Assembly: GCA_964532465.1 (NCBI GenBank) | Contig: CAZHHX010000010.1 | Location: forward strand, 1 to 64,000 | Source of the DNA: JAPLKB01 sp964532465 | GTDB taxonomy: Bacteria > Desulfobacterota > Syntrophorhabdia > Syntrophorhabdales > Syntrophorhabdaceae | Direction of reading: 5' to 3' | Length of the DNA: 64,000 bases | Shown: positions 43,606 through 52,498 of the stretch, in pieces | Layout: each line of letters opens with the position of its first letter | How positions within the stretch are numbered: position 1 is the first letter of the stretch | Program-made: the position numbers and the translations under genes | Notes under the pieces: model-generated | The model's database searches: none | Seen by the model: the letters and a program-made list of their open reading frames with translations, nothing else | What the model was told of the DNA's origin: nothing

Positions 43606-44760
43606 ATGCTTGTATCTTATTTTTTTTCATCTCCTGAAGGAGACGTGCCCATTGATGACGCAACTTTTCAACGTCCTCTTATTCTGAGCCCTTTTGAAAA
43701 CCATCCTTTTCTGACTCTCGGAGACTATTTTGATGCTGTCAGGGGTTTTATCCTTCTTGACAACGGGAAGCATCTTGCACATCTCCTTACTCATCTGTGG
43801 GATAAAAAGACAGAGATTAAAGATATAGAAAAGATAATAATCCGGTATGAGAAGTACGGCAGTCTTTATCAAATTGTCAGCGCAGAGGTCTTTTTACAGG
43901 ATCAACAGATAAAGTTTGCCGTCAGCACTGCTGTTTCCGGTGAAGCAAAAGAAACCCTCAACCGGGAATTTGATCTTATTCAGCATCTCTATTATCAGAA
44001 GGGTCTTCCATATCTTCCACGCGCCTATTACAGACAGCCCATAACCCTGATAAGGGACGAAATGACCGAGACTTTTCTCATGACCATGTCGCAGTGGTTT
44101 GAGAATTATCATGAATGGCATTTTACTAAGGATGAAAAAAATGTGGAACGTATCATAATCTGGGATATGGAGGGAGGGGGATACCGGTTTGCTTCAGACC
44201 ATGAATTCTATGAAATCATCAGACAGATATCAAGGATTCTTACCCTGTACTATAGTTTTGATACCTGCTGCCGGATCTATCCCTGGCACCACGGCGCCGG
44301 TGATTTTGTTGTAAAAACAGCAGACGACGGATCAATAGATGTCAGGTTGGTAACTGTCCGGGGTTATGAACCGATTGTATTATCCGGTTCGAAAGAAAGA
44401 GCCGATTCTTTGAATGCGTTCATGCTGTTTCTTTTCGATATTTCCGTAAAAATGAGGTTAGATAAATTAGAAGGGGTTGGCGAGCCTTATTGGGCTGAAG
44501 CGTCTATTCTAAAGGCGGTATTGGAGGGTTTTCTTGATACTTTAAAAATGAAAGAGCTGGAAAATAACAATCTCGATCTAAAAGCTGATAGTTTTATAAA
44601 TACCCTTAAGTCTATCAGTGAGGACGAAATAAGGACCTATTTTTCTTTATGGATCGATCAATACCGCACGCAGGACCCGTCTGATTTTACAGTCATTGAA
44701 AGACAGATTGACAATCATATTGCTGATGTTTATCGAATTTTTCAGAACAATCCTGAATAA
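43606..44760 (+). CDS. Protein of unknown function
   Basis: A 384-residue soluble protein preceded by GAAAGGAAAC. There is no signal peptide or transmembrane helix. It contains an unusual acidic/aromatic stretch, TFLMTMSQWFENYHEW, and CCRIYPWHHGAGDFVV, where two cysteines and two histidines are close together. The latter could be a metal site or a kinase-like active loop, but I do not recognise the family. A bidirectional-looking hairpin after the stop separates it from the ATP synthase genes. Confidence 0.75.
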   Translation: MLVSYFFSSPEGDVPIDDATFQRPLILSPFENHPFLTLGDYFDAVRGFILLDNGKHLAHLLTHLWDKKTEIKDIEKIIIRYEKYGSLYQIVSAEVFLQDQQIKFAVSTAVSGEAKETLNREFDLIQHLYYQKGLPYLPRAYYRQPITLIRDEMTETFLMTMSQWFENYHEWHFTKDEKNVERIIIWDMEGGGYRFASDHEFYEIIRQISRILTLYYSFDTCCRIYPWHHGAGDFVVKTADDGSIDVRLVTVRGYEPIVLSGSKERADSLNAFMLFLFDISVKMRLDKLEGVGEPYWAEASILKAVLEGFLDTLKMKELENNNLDLKADSFINTLKSISEDEIRTYFSLWIDQYRTQDPSDFTVIERQIDNHIADVYRIFQNNPE

Positions 44761-44777
44761 TAAAAGATAAAAAAATA

Positions 44778-44803
44778 CGGGGGAAGCATAATTGCTGCCC
44801 CCG
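44778..44803 (-). terminator. Terminator of the F0 operon
   Basis: CGGGGG-A-AGCA pairs with TGCT-GCCCCCG across a four-base loop. On the minus strand it is followed by TATTTTTTTATC, a good T tract 14 bases past the atpE stop. It could also stop plus-strand transcription. Confidence 0.85.
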
Positions 44804-44817
44804 CTAAAAAACGCTTA

Positions 44818-45144
44818 CTAAAGCTTGAAGATCAAAAGCAATGAAACAACGAGGGAATATATTACGAGTGATTCAATCATTGCCAGACCGATAATCATAG
44901 GAGTTACTATCTTTCCTGCTGCACCGGGATTTCTGGCTATGCCGTCAAGCGCTGAAGCAATACCTTTGCCCTGACCGATTGCTCCACCGAAAGCTGCAAT
45001 AGCAATACCAAAACCAGCCGCAAGAGCAATCATCTGCTTTACCTGCGGATCAAGTGCTTTTACTTCTTCGGCAGCCATTGCGATACTGAAAGAGAGACCT
45101 ACAAAGATCCCAAGGAGCATTGTAACTGTTAATAATTTTTTCAT
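44818..45144 (-). CDS. atpE: ATP synthase F0 subunit c
   Basis: A 108-residue subunit, longer than the usual 75-90 because of an N-terminal signal-peptide-like extension ending in SIAMAAEE. The mature hairpin has GGAIGQGKGIASALDGIARNP and IGLAMIESLVIYSLV. The essential glutamate is followed by serine, and Gln occurs in helix 1 as GQG. This Q/E-S/Y combination is the ligand set of sodium-coupled c rings. It is last in the F0 operon. Confidence 0.95.
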   Translation of the reverse strand: MKKLLTVTMLLGIFVGLSFSIAMAAEEVKALDPQVKQMIALAAGFGIAIAAFGGAIGQGKGIASALDGIARNPGAAGKIVTPMIIGLAMIESLVIYSLVVSLLLIFKL

Positions 45145-45171
45145 TAAATCTCACCCCTTTCTAATAAATTT

Positions 45172-45870
45172 TTAATGCTCTTCATGTGAAATTGCCCCGG
45201 AAAAATATGCCATGGACAACAACATAAACACAAAAGTCTGAACAAATGCTACAAACAACCCGAGAAACATAACCGGCAAAGGAACCAGTAAAGGTGCAAG
45301 CCCGAAGAAAATAGCAGTTACAAGGTGGTCGCCTGTTATATTTCCAAAAAGCCTTAATCCCAGCGATAACGGTCTTGCGATATGGCCGATAAGTTCTACG
45401 GGGATCATCAATGGCGCAAGGGCCCACATAGGCCCAACAAATTGTTTCAGGTATTTCGCGCCATGTTCTTTAAAACCGTAATAGTGTGTCATGAAAAATA
45501 CTGTTAATGAGCAGGCGAATGTTGTATTTACGCTATCTGTAGACGGTAAAAAACCGGGTATAAGCCCTGAAAGGTTATTGAAGAGAATGAACAGGGCGAG
45601 CGTTCCGACTATGAGAACAAATTCCTTGCCTCTTGGCCCCATCGAATCTGTTATGATGCCCGAAAGGTTCTCAACAATCATTTCAACAAAATTCCCGAAT
45701 GTAAACTTAGGTTCAGGTATAATCTCGTCTTCTGTCTTTTTTAATTGCTTGTATCCTAAAAATACGATAACAAGGAGTATAATTGAGACTAAAATTGCGT
45801 TTGATACATGCGGGGGTAACTTTCCCAGACCTGGCACTAAAGAAGCCCAGGTAAAAACTTCATGCCCCAT
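45172..45870 (-). CDS. atpB: ATP synthase F0 subunit a
   Basis: A 232-residue membrane subunit with GLRLFGNITGDHLV, which carries the essential arginine of the ion channel, and GLFVAFVQTFVFMLLS near the C-terminus. It forms the two half-channels against the c ring. It overlaps atpI by 11 bases and precedes atpE by 27. The F1 and b-subunit genes are not in the window, so the ATP synthase is encoded at split loci. Confidence 0.95.
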   Translation of the reverse strand: MGHEVFTWASLVPGLGKLPPHVSNAILVSIILLVIVFLGYKQLKKTEDEIIPEPKFTFGNFVEMIVENLSGIITDSMGPRGKEFVLIVGTLALFILFNNLSGLIPGFLPSTDSVNTTFACSLTVFFMTHYYGFKEHGAKYLKQFVGPMWALAPLMIPVELIGHIARPLSLGLRLFGNITGDHLVTAIFFGLAPLLVPLPVMFLGLFVAFVQTFVFMLLSMAYFSGAISHEEH

Positions 45871-46252
45871 TTTTTTGCCTCCTTTTAGTTGCTGGACTAA
45901 CTAAAATAGTTATTTGGTTTATTATTATTGATACAAATACCGTCGATAGACCGATAAGAAAAAAGATTATATTTATTTCTCCATACAATAGAAGAACTAC
46001 AATAAGACCTACAAGAACAAGAAATTTTAAAGGAAGTTTGATTAAAAGATCTTTTTTGCTGATTTCAGATTTAAGGAATCCTGATTCCATTATCTTTTTC
46101 AGGAATCTGAAATTTAATGTCATAATGGAGCTTGCAACGGCAAAACTGAAAAGATATTTGAATTCCCTCATAATCAATATGGATAATAAAGATCCGATGA
46201 TTAATACAATAACATTTATACGTTCTATATCACTTATTGCCGTTTCTTTCAT
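45860..46252 (-). CDS. atpI: ATP synthase subunit I (AtpI-like)
   Basis: A 130-residue protein with four predicted hydrophobic helices and the family's compact layout, immediately upstream of atpB. AtpI proteins assist c-ring assembly or ion handling. Identification rests on size, topology and position because the family is poorly conserved. It overlaps the AtpZ gene by 23 bases or fewer. Confidence 0.8.
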   Translation of the reverse strand: MKETAISDIERINVIVLIIGSLLSILIMREFKYLFSFAVASSIMTLNFRFLKKIMESGFLKSEISKKDLLIKLPLKFLVLVGLIVVLLLYGEINIIFFLIGLSTVFVSIIINQITILVSPATKRRQKNGA

Positions 46253-46475
46253 CTTCTCTTTTAACCTTTTTCAGCAGCATAAATATTGTTTTAAATGCTG
46301 CTACTATGCCAAAAAACATAAAAATAATGGTTAAGTAAGGGGATGTCTTAAAGTAATAATCAAGAAAGTATCCAATTCCTATGCCTATGGCAACGGAAAG
46401 GCCCATCTCTAAACCAAGCGAACTAAAGCTTATAAGAGATCTGACTACATCTTTTTTATTTTCAGATATAGACAT
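46230..46475 (-). CDS. atpZ: AtpZ/AtpI-family F0F1 accessory protein
   Basis: An 81-residue protein with two transmembrane helices and the family pattern GLEMGLSVAIGIGIGYFLD. It heads the F0 operon. The open frame reaches 46523 with a TTG start, but the ATG at 46475 gives a typical AtpZ N-terminus (MSISENKKD). In alkaliphiles AtpZ and AtpI form a channel supporting ion supply to the synthase. Confidence 0.82.
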   Translation of the reverse strand: MSISENKKDVVRSLISFSSLGLEMGLSVAIGIGIGYFLDYYFKTSPYLTIIFMFFGIVAAFKTIFMLLKKVKREDERNGNK

Positions 46476-46770
46476 ACCCGTTTCAAACCTATATTTTTTA
46501 TCATACAGATTACCTTTCGTCAATGTATTTTTGCCTTTCAGCGTATGTAATATAACATGTCTTCAGTCTGCTGCCTAAATAATATTTCTCGTAATTCATT
46601 TGCAATACATCGTGAAGGTAACTTCAAGACCAAAAAAAGTGTTGGGTGTTAAAGGCTGTGAGCTGGTGTTGCCTTGAAGACTGAGGATGATGGGCCGGCA
46701 AAATGGTAACACACCGGCTTTGCAGGGGGGTATACGATTTCATTTGTTCAGTCGCGCTGCAATCTTAAAA

Positions 46771-47196
46771 TCAGGGATTATCGGATACCCATACCTTGTG
46801 TGGCGGAACCCACTTGCCGTTTACGGATTGACCCGGCACCTCGACCCATTGACCTGATGAAGGCCTGCCATCCGGCCTGGAAGTAAGTGCTGGGTCCGGT
46901 CTGGAGGTAACGGCTGGATCAGGATAGGCGTAAGCCTGATTTGAAAAATAGACGGGAGGCGAGGTATAGATAACAGCAGGCGGGGAATAGACGTAGACAG
47001 GCGACGGTCCGTAATACCAGGGACGGGCAATGGCAGTGCCCAGAAGGACTCCGCCCGCCAACGCTCCAGCTCCGTACCATCCCCAACCGCCTCTCCATCC
47101 ATACCGTCCGTACCTTCTGGCTTCACTGGTGGCAGGAAGAGCAAGTGAGATGCCTATCAGTGCAATAATAATTATCAAAGAGCTCTTCTTTCTCAT
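46771..47196 (-). CDS. Exported Gly/Tyr/Pro-rich protein of unknown function
   Basis: A 141-residue protein with a signal peptide cleaved near ATSEA. It has an aromatic/glycine stretch RRYGRYGWRGGWGWYGAG, a short hydrophobic segment, a Tyr-Pro-Ser region, and a near-duplicated PDPAVTSRPDPALTSRPDG. The C-terminal region QWVEVPGQSVNGKWVPPH resembles a module seen in small exported envelope proteins. AAAGGAGGT precedes the ATG used; the frame extends 28 codons further but without support. Confidence 0.78.
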   Translation of the reverse strand: MRKKSSLIIIIALIGISLALPATSEARRYGRYGWRGGWGWYGAGALAGGVLLGTAIARPWYYGPSPVYVYSPPAVIYTSPPVYFSNQAYAYPDPAVTSRPDPALTSRPDGRPSSGQWVEVPGQSVNGKWVPPHKVWVSDNP

Positions 47197-47603
47197 AGCT
47201 ACCTCCTTTATTATTAATATACCATTGTACTCTGTAAAAAGGAATTCTTCTCGATATTTATTAAGCAATAGCCATACCATTCTTTGCTGCTTATGTTTAG
47301 TCTGTTTTTATAGAGAATTTCCTCTTATGTTTGAATTGACTAAGGCAATAAATGTCGAAAAAGCTGCATTAATTCGACAACGATTGCCGCTAACACTTCA
47401 ATTAAGCCACCGCCGTCTGTGGCCGGGCGTTTTATTCTTTCCCACTGTCGGAACATTTATGATAAAATAGTCCGGAATGAATGAAAGTGAACGCCAAAGC
47501 ATGTCGGGGAAATTATCAGAAAAATTATCTGGCAGGTTAAAATAAAACTCACTGCCGGCGAAAATTTATTAAATTCAATAGAATCTACTCAGGGAGGTAG
47601 AGA
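47197..47603. other. Intergenic region between divergent genes
   Basis: No gene was recognised. A short dyad TGTCGAA/TTCGACA at 47353-47379 is the only ordered feature. It should contain promoters for both flanking genes. Confidence 0.4.
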
Positions 47604-50309
47604 ATGACAGGAAAAACAACCAGGATGCTCCTGATTGGAGCGGTGGTTATCATCGCGCTGGCAGCATCAAGAATAACAAACTTTTATGTTGACTGGCTGT
47701 TTTTTGAAGAGGTGGCCTACGGGAATGTATTTCTGAAAACGTTCTCCACCGAGATTTTTACAGGTCTTTTTTTCGGCTTAGCGTGCTTCATCTTTGTCCT
47801 TGCCAACATGCTCATGGTGAGCCGGATGCAACTTCCTTCCGTCAACATTGGCTTATCGCAACAGATAGGCATTTCACTGAATTTGGAGGCTCTGAACAAA
47901 TATTCAAAGCCCTTCAGTGTTCTTATTGCGGCAATTATAGGCTTTCTTGGAGGGACATGGGGGAGCAGTTTCTGGTCTCAGACGCTTATTTTTCTTAACA
48001 GCATTGATACAGGAATGAAAGACCCCATCATGGGCAAGGATGTGGGATTTTATCTCTTTAAACTCCCCTTTTATGAATTGCTCAGCGCCTATGCCGGTTT
48101 CATTATTTTTATCACGCTCATTCTTGTCATCGCGGCCCATGCGGTGAGAGGCGGTTTTCTTTTGAGCGGCTCCGGCATGTCCCTTTCAAAAGAAGCGAAA
48201 AGGCACATCGGCATCCTTGCCGGGTTATTTCTTTTCAAGATTGCCTCCGGTTTCTATCTCGACCGCTTTGAACTGCTCTATTCAGCGCATGGCGTGATTG
48301 TGGGCGCAGGCTACACTGATGTGAATGCCAGGCTTTTTGCTCTCGGTTTGCTCTCATTGCTTACAACTATTGCCGGTTTTGCCTTTATCACCGCGTTTAC
48401 GAGGGAGTCGTGGAAGATTACCCTTTATCCCCTTGCCGTTGTATTGCTGGTATATGTTGTCGGTATTGTAATATATCCGGCTTTGCTCCAGAATTTCAAG
48501 GTTGCCCCTAACGAACTTGATGTTGAGAAACCGTTTATAGAACACCATATTGCCTTTACAAAGTACGGGTACAATCTTAACAATGTCTCTGTAAGGCCTT
48601 TCAATGTTTCATACGGCCTAACCGACAAGGATGTTCAGAAAAATTCAGCTACCATAAAAAACATCAGACTGTGGGACGAATCACCGTTGCTCAAGACATA
48701 CAGCCAGTTGCAGCAGATAAGAACATACTACCGGTTTACGAATATCGATAATGACCGCTATACCATAGATGGTGAATACAGGCAGGTCATGCTCTCGGCA
48801 AGGGAATTGTCTTATGAAGATCTTCCCAGTAAATCCTGGATTAATGAAAAATTTGTCTTTACCCACGGCAACGGCATTACCATGGGGCCGGTAAGCCGGA
48901 TTACACGGGAGGGGTTGCCGGAGTTCATTATAAAGGATATTCCGCCTGTTTCAAGCTCTGATATAAAGATAACAACGCCGGAGATATATTTTGGCGAACT
49001 CACTGGCGATTACGCAATCGTGAATACAAAGATTCCCGAATTCAGCTATCCCACCTCGGAAGGGAACATATACACCTCGTACAAAGGCGGCGGAGGCGTT
49101 CTTCTTGACTCCATGCTGAAACGCGCCTTGTTCGCTTTATCATTCAAAACCGCTAAGATTGTCCTTTCCTCTGATATAAAGAACGAAAGCAGGATTCTTT
49201 ATAACCGCAATATTGTGGAAAGGGTTCGCAAGATCGCTCCTTTTCTCAAGCTTGATTCAGATCCCTATATTGTAGTTTCAAAAGAAGGAAAACTCTACTG
49301 GATCATGGATGCTTATACAATATCCGCCATGCTGCCTTATTCAAAACGCCTCAAGAATCATGTCAATTATATGCGAAATTCTGTAAAGGTTACAGTGGAT
49401 GCCTATACCGGAAAAGTAAACTTCTACCTGAGCGATGCCGAAGACGCGATTATAAATGTCTACAACGCTATTTTTCCGGGGCTTTTAAAACCCATTTCCA
49501 TGATGCCGGCAGACCTGAAGGCGCATATAAGGTACCCCAGGGAATTTTTTGCCATCCAGACCCATATATATGGAACCTATCACATGGAGGACCCGAAGGT
49601 TTTCTACAATAAGGAAGATTTGTGGCAAATACCCTCCCACGCTGAAAAACCCATGGAGCCTTACTATCTGATTATGAAGCTCCCTGAGGAAAAGAAAGAG
49701 GAATATGCCCTTCTGATGCCGTACACGCCTTCAAAAAGAGACAATCTGGCTGCATGGTTTGCGGCAAGATGTGATGAGCCTTATTACGGGAAACTGATTG
49801 TTTATACCTTTCCAAGGGACAGGCTTGTCTTCGGACCGAGGCAGATTGACGCCAGAATCGATCAGGATTCCTTCATTTCCCAACAGCTCACCCTCTGGGG
49901 ACAGCGCGGTTCACAGGTAATCCGGGGGAGTCTCCTTATTATACCGGTTGAAACATCGCTCATGTATGTCCAGCCGCTTTATCTTGCGGCAGAGGATAAG
50001 GGAGGGCTTCCGGAGCTGCGGCGCGTGATTGTGGCATACGAAAACGATGTGGTCATGGATGACAATCTTGAATTATGTCTCCAGCGGCTCTTTGGAGGCA
50101 GGAAAGGCGTACCTGTCGCAGCGTCAACAGGGGCAGGAGCAACAGCAGCATCTGCGCCGCAGAAAAAAGCCTCTGTCAATGAGCTTGCAAGAGAAGCTAT
50201 GAAACAGTTCGAAAAAGCCAGAGAGTTTCAGAAGCAGGGCGACTGGGCAGGCTACGGGGAACAGCTAAAGAAACTTGAACAGGTACTGAAACAGATGACA
50301 ACCCAGTAA
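47604..50309 (+). CDS. UPF0182 family membrane protein
   Basis: A 901-residue protein of the UPF0182/COG1615 family. About seven hydrophobic helices occupy residues 1-300, followed by a large extracytoplasmic domain with FVFTHGNGITMGPV, SYPTSEGNIYTSYKGGGGV and YFVDWLFFEE-like N-terminal sequence (FYVDWLFFEEVAYG). An alanine-rich linker leads to a C-terminal amphipathic helix, AREAMKQFEKAREFQKQGDW. The function of the family is unknown. GGGAGG precedes the ATG. A hairpin repeat starts on the first base after the stop. Confidence 0.93.
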   Translation: MTGKTTRMLLIGAVVIIALAASRITNFYVDWLFFEEVAYGNVFLKTFSTEIFTGLFFGLACFIFVLANMLMVSRMQLPSVNIGLSQQIGISLNLEALNKYSKPFSVLIAAIIGFLGGTWGSSFWSQTLIFLNSIDTGMKDPIMGKDVGFYLFKLPFYELLSAYAGFIIFITLILVIAAHAVRGGFLLSGSGMSLSKEAKRHIGILAGLFLFKIASGFYLDRFELLYSAHGVIVGAGYTDVNARLFALGLLSLLTTIAGFAFITAFTRESWKITLYPLAVVLLVYVVGIVIYPALLQNFKVAPNELDVEKPFIEHHIAFTKYGYNLNNVSVRPFNVSYGLTDKDVQKNSATIKNIRLWDESPLLKTYSQLQQIRTYYRFTNIDNDRYTIDGEYRQVMLSARELSYEDLPSKSWINEKFVFTHGNGITMGPVSRITREGLPEFIIKDIPPVSSSDIKITTPEIYFGELTGDYAIVNTKIPEFSYPTSEGNIYTSYKGGGGVLLDSMLKRALFALSFKTAKIVLSSDIKNESRILYNRNIVERVRKIAPFLKLDSDPYIVVSKEGKLYWIMDAYTISAMLPYSKRLKNHVNYMRNSVKVTVDAYTGKVNFYLSDAEDAIINVYNAIFPGLLKPISMMPADLKAHIRYPREFFAIQTHIYGTYHMEDPKVFYNKEDLWQIPSHAEKPMEPYYLIMKLPEEKKEEYALLMPYTPSKRDNLAAWFAARCDEPYYGKLIVYTFPRDRLVFGPRQIDARIDQDSFISQQLTLWGQRGSQVIRGSLLIIPVETSLMYVQPLYLAAEDKGGLPELRRVIVAYENDVVMDDNLELCLQRLFGGRKGVPVAASTGAGATAASAPQKKASVNELAREAMKQFEKAREFQKQGDWAGYGEQLKKLEQVLKQMTTQ

Positions 50310-50562
50310 GGTTTTGTGTCGGTTTTTTTTACAGGTTTTCTCTTTGTTCGGTCAACGGTATGAAAAAATACTCATGACCCTCAAGTGGGTCCCTCGCGAT
50401 CTGCTGTGTCTTGCGCCCTCCAGCGTACATTGAGTACGCTTTCGGTCCGCAAGACTTGCAGATTATCCACATCAGAAGCATTTTTCCTATGCTGTTGCCC
50501 ACTCAACCCGCATTTACATAAACCTATATGTCGCTTATGTGAATGCGGAATAAAAAAAGAAA
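50310..50562. repeat. Dispersed hairpin repeat, family A copy 3 (diverged)
   Basis: It keeps the opening GGTTTTGT, the core CTGCTGTGTCTTGCG, a central CGTAC/GTACG hairpin near 50424, and the pair CCGCATTTACATAA (50508) with TTATGTGAATGCGG (50535). The outer arms pair imperfectly. The third hairpin of copies 1 and 2 is lost. Confidence 0.7.
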
Positions 50563-50656
50563 TCGGGATTTAGAAAGTTTATTCGACCTTAAATAGCTCG
50601 GCAGAGCCCTCCACAATTTCAAAAAGATTGATTTTAAGCGTCATATTTTTTCATGA

Positions 50657-50685
50657 TTGACAGGATATGAACGACGACGTATAAT
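50657..50685 (+). promoter_or_regulatory. Consensus promoter of the RHH-PIN toxin-antitoxin operon
   Basis: TTGACA (50657-50662) and TATAAT (50680-50685) lie 17 bases apart. GACGTATAA occurs at the -10 box and again after the predicted start near 50698, a candidate direct-repeat operator for the RHH antitoxin. Confidence 0.85.
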
Positions 50686-50720
50686 AATCTAATATGATGA
50701 CGTATAAAAAGGAGAAGGCC

Positions 50721-50960
50721 ATGCAGACCAAACTTACTTTACGTCTCGATGACAGACTCATCGAACAGGCAAAAGCATATGCCCAGGAAAAGGGAAGATC
50801 GCTTTCACAGGTTGTATCCGATTATTTCCGTATTCTCAACGCAGACACAATCCATGCCAAAAGAACGCCTCCCATAACGGCATCTCTTCGCGGAATGCTC
50901 AAAGATGCTAACGTAGATGAAAAGGATTACCGGAAATATCTTGAGGAAAAGTTCCATTGA
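50721..50960 (+). CDS. Ribbon-helix-helix antitoxin (DUF6364-like)
   Basis: A 79-residue antitoxin starting MQTKLTLRLDDRLIEQAKAY, an RHH DNA-binding fold, with SLSQVVSDYF in the helix region and a charged C-terminal tail. The frame extends nine codons upstream, but AAGGAG is well spaced for the ATG used. The stop overlaps the PIN gene by four bases. It should block the toxin and repress the consensus promoter upstream. Confidence 0.87.
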   Translation: MQTKLTLRLDDRLIEQAKAYAQEKGRSLSQVVSDYFRILNADTIHAKRTPPITASLRGMLKDANVDEKDYRKYLEEKFH

Positions 50961-51418
50961 AATTACTTTTTGACACCAATCTAGTCCTCGATGTTCTCAT
51001 GGACAGGAAACCTTTTGTTGATTCTGCTTCAGCACTTTTCTCGGCGGCAGAAGATGGAGCAATTGTGGGTTATCTCTGTGGGACAACACTAACAACAGTC
51101 TATTATATTGCATCAAAAGCAATGGGGTCCGAACCGGCAAGGGAGGCAATAAAAAAGCTTCTGGTCATATTTGAGGTAGCTCTTGTGAATCGTGCTGTTA
51201 TAGAGAAGGCATTGGCGAGCGAGTTCAAGGATTTTGAAGATGCCGTATTGTATGCGTCAGCCTGTCACGCCGGTGTAGATGCCATAGTTACACGCTATGA
51301 AGGTGATTTCGGCAAGGCAGATATTCCCATCTATTCTCCCATTCATGCGGAGAAGATTGTAAATGAGATAATAGGAGGGCGGAATGCTGGGATAAAACCC
51401 TGGCCTTGTCATTGGTGA
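50957..51418 (+). CDS. PIN-domain toxin
   Basis: A 153-residue PIN nuclease of the PIN_3 type. Acidic residues are D6 (LLFDTNLVLDVL), D95 (DFEDAVLYASA) and the GDF acid near residue 117. The start is TTG overlapping the antitoxin stop as TTGA. This lineage is distinct from the VapC at 31448, so the window holds two unrelated PIN modules. Probable RNase; target unknown. Confidence 0.88.
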   Translation: MKLLFDTNLVLDVLMDRKPFVDSASALFSAAEDGAIVGYLCGTTLTTVYYIASKAMGSEPAREAIKKLLVIFEVALVNRAVIEKALASEFKDFEDAVLYASACHAGVDAIVTRYEGDFGKADIPIYSPIHAEKIVNEIIGGRNAGIKPWPCHW

Positions 51419-51427
51419 GAGCCAATT

Positions 51428-51482
51428 AGCGAGACCTTTAGTGTGACTGTAAAAGTCCATACTAAAGTGTCTCGCTTTTTTA
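51428..51482 (+). terminator. Long hairpin with T tract after the PIN gene
   Basis: AGCGAGAC-CTTTAGTGTG pairs with CATACTAAAGTGTCTCGCT (one bulge and one G-T pair) and is followed by TTTTTT. It ends the toxin operon. Because it also precedes the exporter gene, it could be an attenuator. Confidence 0.8.
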
Positions 51483-51505
51483 TTTTATATGATAAGGAGA
51501 GCATC

Positions 51506-52192
51506 ATGACTGTTTACATTGCATCACTCGTATTTGTTGTTCTTGCAGAAATGGGAGACAAAACACAATTGCTCGCTATGGCCTTTGCTGCACGGTACCG
51601 CTGGCAGACCGTCATGTGGGGAGTATTCGCAGCAACCCTTGCAAATCATCTTTTTGCGGTAGTTCTTGGAAGTTACCTGACAAGAATTGTCCCTCTCCAT
51701 TACATTCAAATTGCGGCATCCGCGTCTTTTATACTCTTTGGCCTCTGGACGATAAGGGGTGATAAACTCGACAACGAAGATAAACGTTTTAACTTCAGTC
51801 CTTTCTGGACAGTTGCCGTTGCCTTCTTTTTTGCGGAAATGGGAGACAAAACACAGCTCGCAACCATCGCGCTGGCTGCAAAATATTCCAGCATCATTCC
51901 GGTCTGGCTTGGTACAACATCCGGTATGCTCATCGCAGATGCTATAGGAATCATCTTCGGCATAGTTCTGGGTAAGAAGATTCCGGAACGGGCTGTTAAG
52001 TGGTTTGCGGCGCTTATATTCATTTTGTTCGGGATTGCCGGTCTCTATGCTTCACTCCCGAAACATTTTATAACATTGCCGGTTATAATAGGAGGTATTG
52101 CCATAATCCTGCTATCGATTTACGGGGTCGTCCGCATGAATAAACGGGCGGATGTTCTTGTGGAAAAGAACGATAACGGACCAAAGCAATAA
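51506..52192 (+). CDS. GDT1/TMEM165-family cation exporter (UPF0016)
   Basis: A 228-residue, probably six- to seven-helix membrane protein with two copies of the family motif E-x-G-D-K-T (AEMGDKTQLLA and AEMGDKTQLAT), one in each half. Relatives exchange manganese or calcium for protons. AAGGAG precedes the ATG used; an upstream in-frame start falls within the terminator hairpin. No manganese riboswitch was recognised upstream. Confidence 0.9.
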   Translation: MTVYIASLVFVVLAEMGDKTQLLAMAFAARYRWQTVMWGVFAATLANHLFAVVLGSYLTRIVPLHYIQIAASASFILFGLWTIRGDKLDNEDKRFNFSPFWTVAVAFFFAEMGDKTQLATIALAAKYSSIIPVWLGTTSGMLIADAIGIIFGIVLGKKIPERAVKWFAALIFILFGIAGLYASLPKHFITLPVIIGGIAIILLSIYGVVRMNKRADVLVEKNDNGPKQ

Positions 52193-52197
52193 TATTT

Positions 52198-52325
52198 ATT
52201 TATTGCAGGTATCCTCCTCCTCGCACTCCTCGACGTACTGGTAGTACGCCTGCGCCTGTCCTCACGCAGGGAGGGCCTGCTCGTCGTCGTTGCCTCGTTC
52301 TATGCATGAAATCGAATTGGTATAA
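52198..52325. repeat. Dispersed hairpin repeat, family B copy 3 (diverged)
   Basis: Shares CTCGACGTACT-GGT-AGTACGCCTGCG and the closing GAATTGGTAT with the copies at 26324 and 29331. The left outer arm is degraded. Confidence 0.65.
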
Positions 52326-52352
52326 AACCATTGACAATAAATGGAGCCAGTC

Positions 52353-52475
52353 ATGACTTCATGGCAACGCAGCCCAAAAATTTATCAGAAATTATCAAAC
52401 AGTGCGCTCTTCAAGATTGTGAAGATTTCAGGCAATAATGAAATGCAATATCATGAATTCGGATCGAGTGGATAG
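52353..52475 (+). CDS. Possible 40-residue small protein
   Basis: An ATG preceded by GGAG at seven bases opens a 40-codon frame with charged and aromatic residues (WQRSPKIYQKL at the start). No family is recognised. It lies between a repeat and a convergent kinase gene and could be a gene remnant. Confidence 0.25.
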   Translation: MTSWQRSPKIYQKLSNSALFKIVKISGNNEMQYHEFGSSG

Positions 52476-52498
52476 ATCATTCATGAGGAAGACCGAAC

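Noticed and set aside
47030..47470. 146-codon plus-strand frame
   Set aside because: It runs antisense through the signal peptide of the exported Tyr/Pro-rich protein and into the intergenic region; no start signal or family was seen.
51420..51505. Manganese (yybP-ykoY) riboswitch upstream of the GDT1-type exporter
   Set aside because: Only a single long hairpin with a T tract is present; the conserved loops of that riboswitch class were not found.
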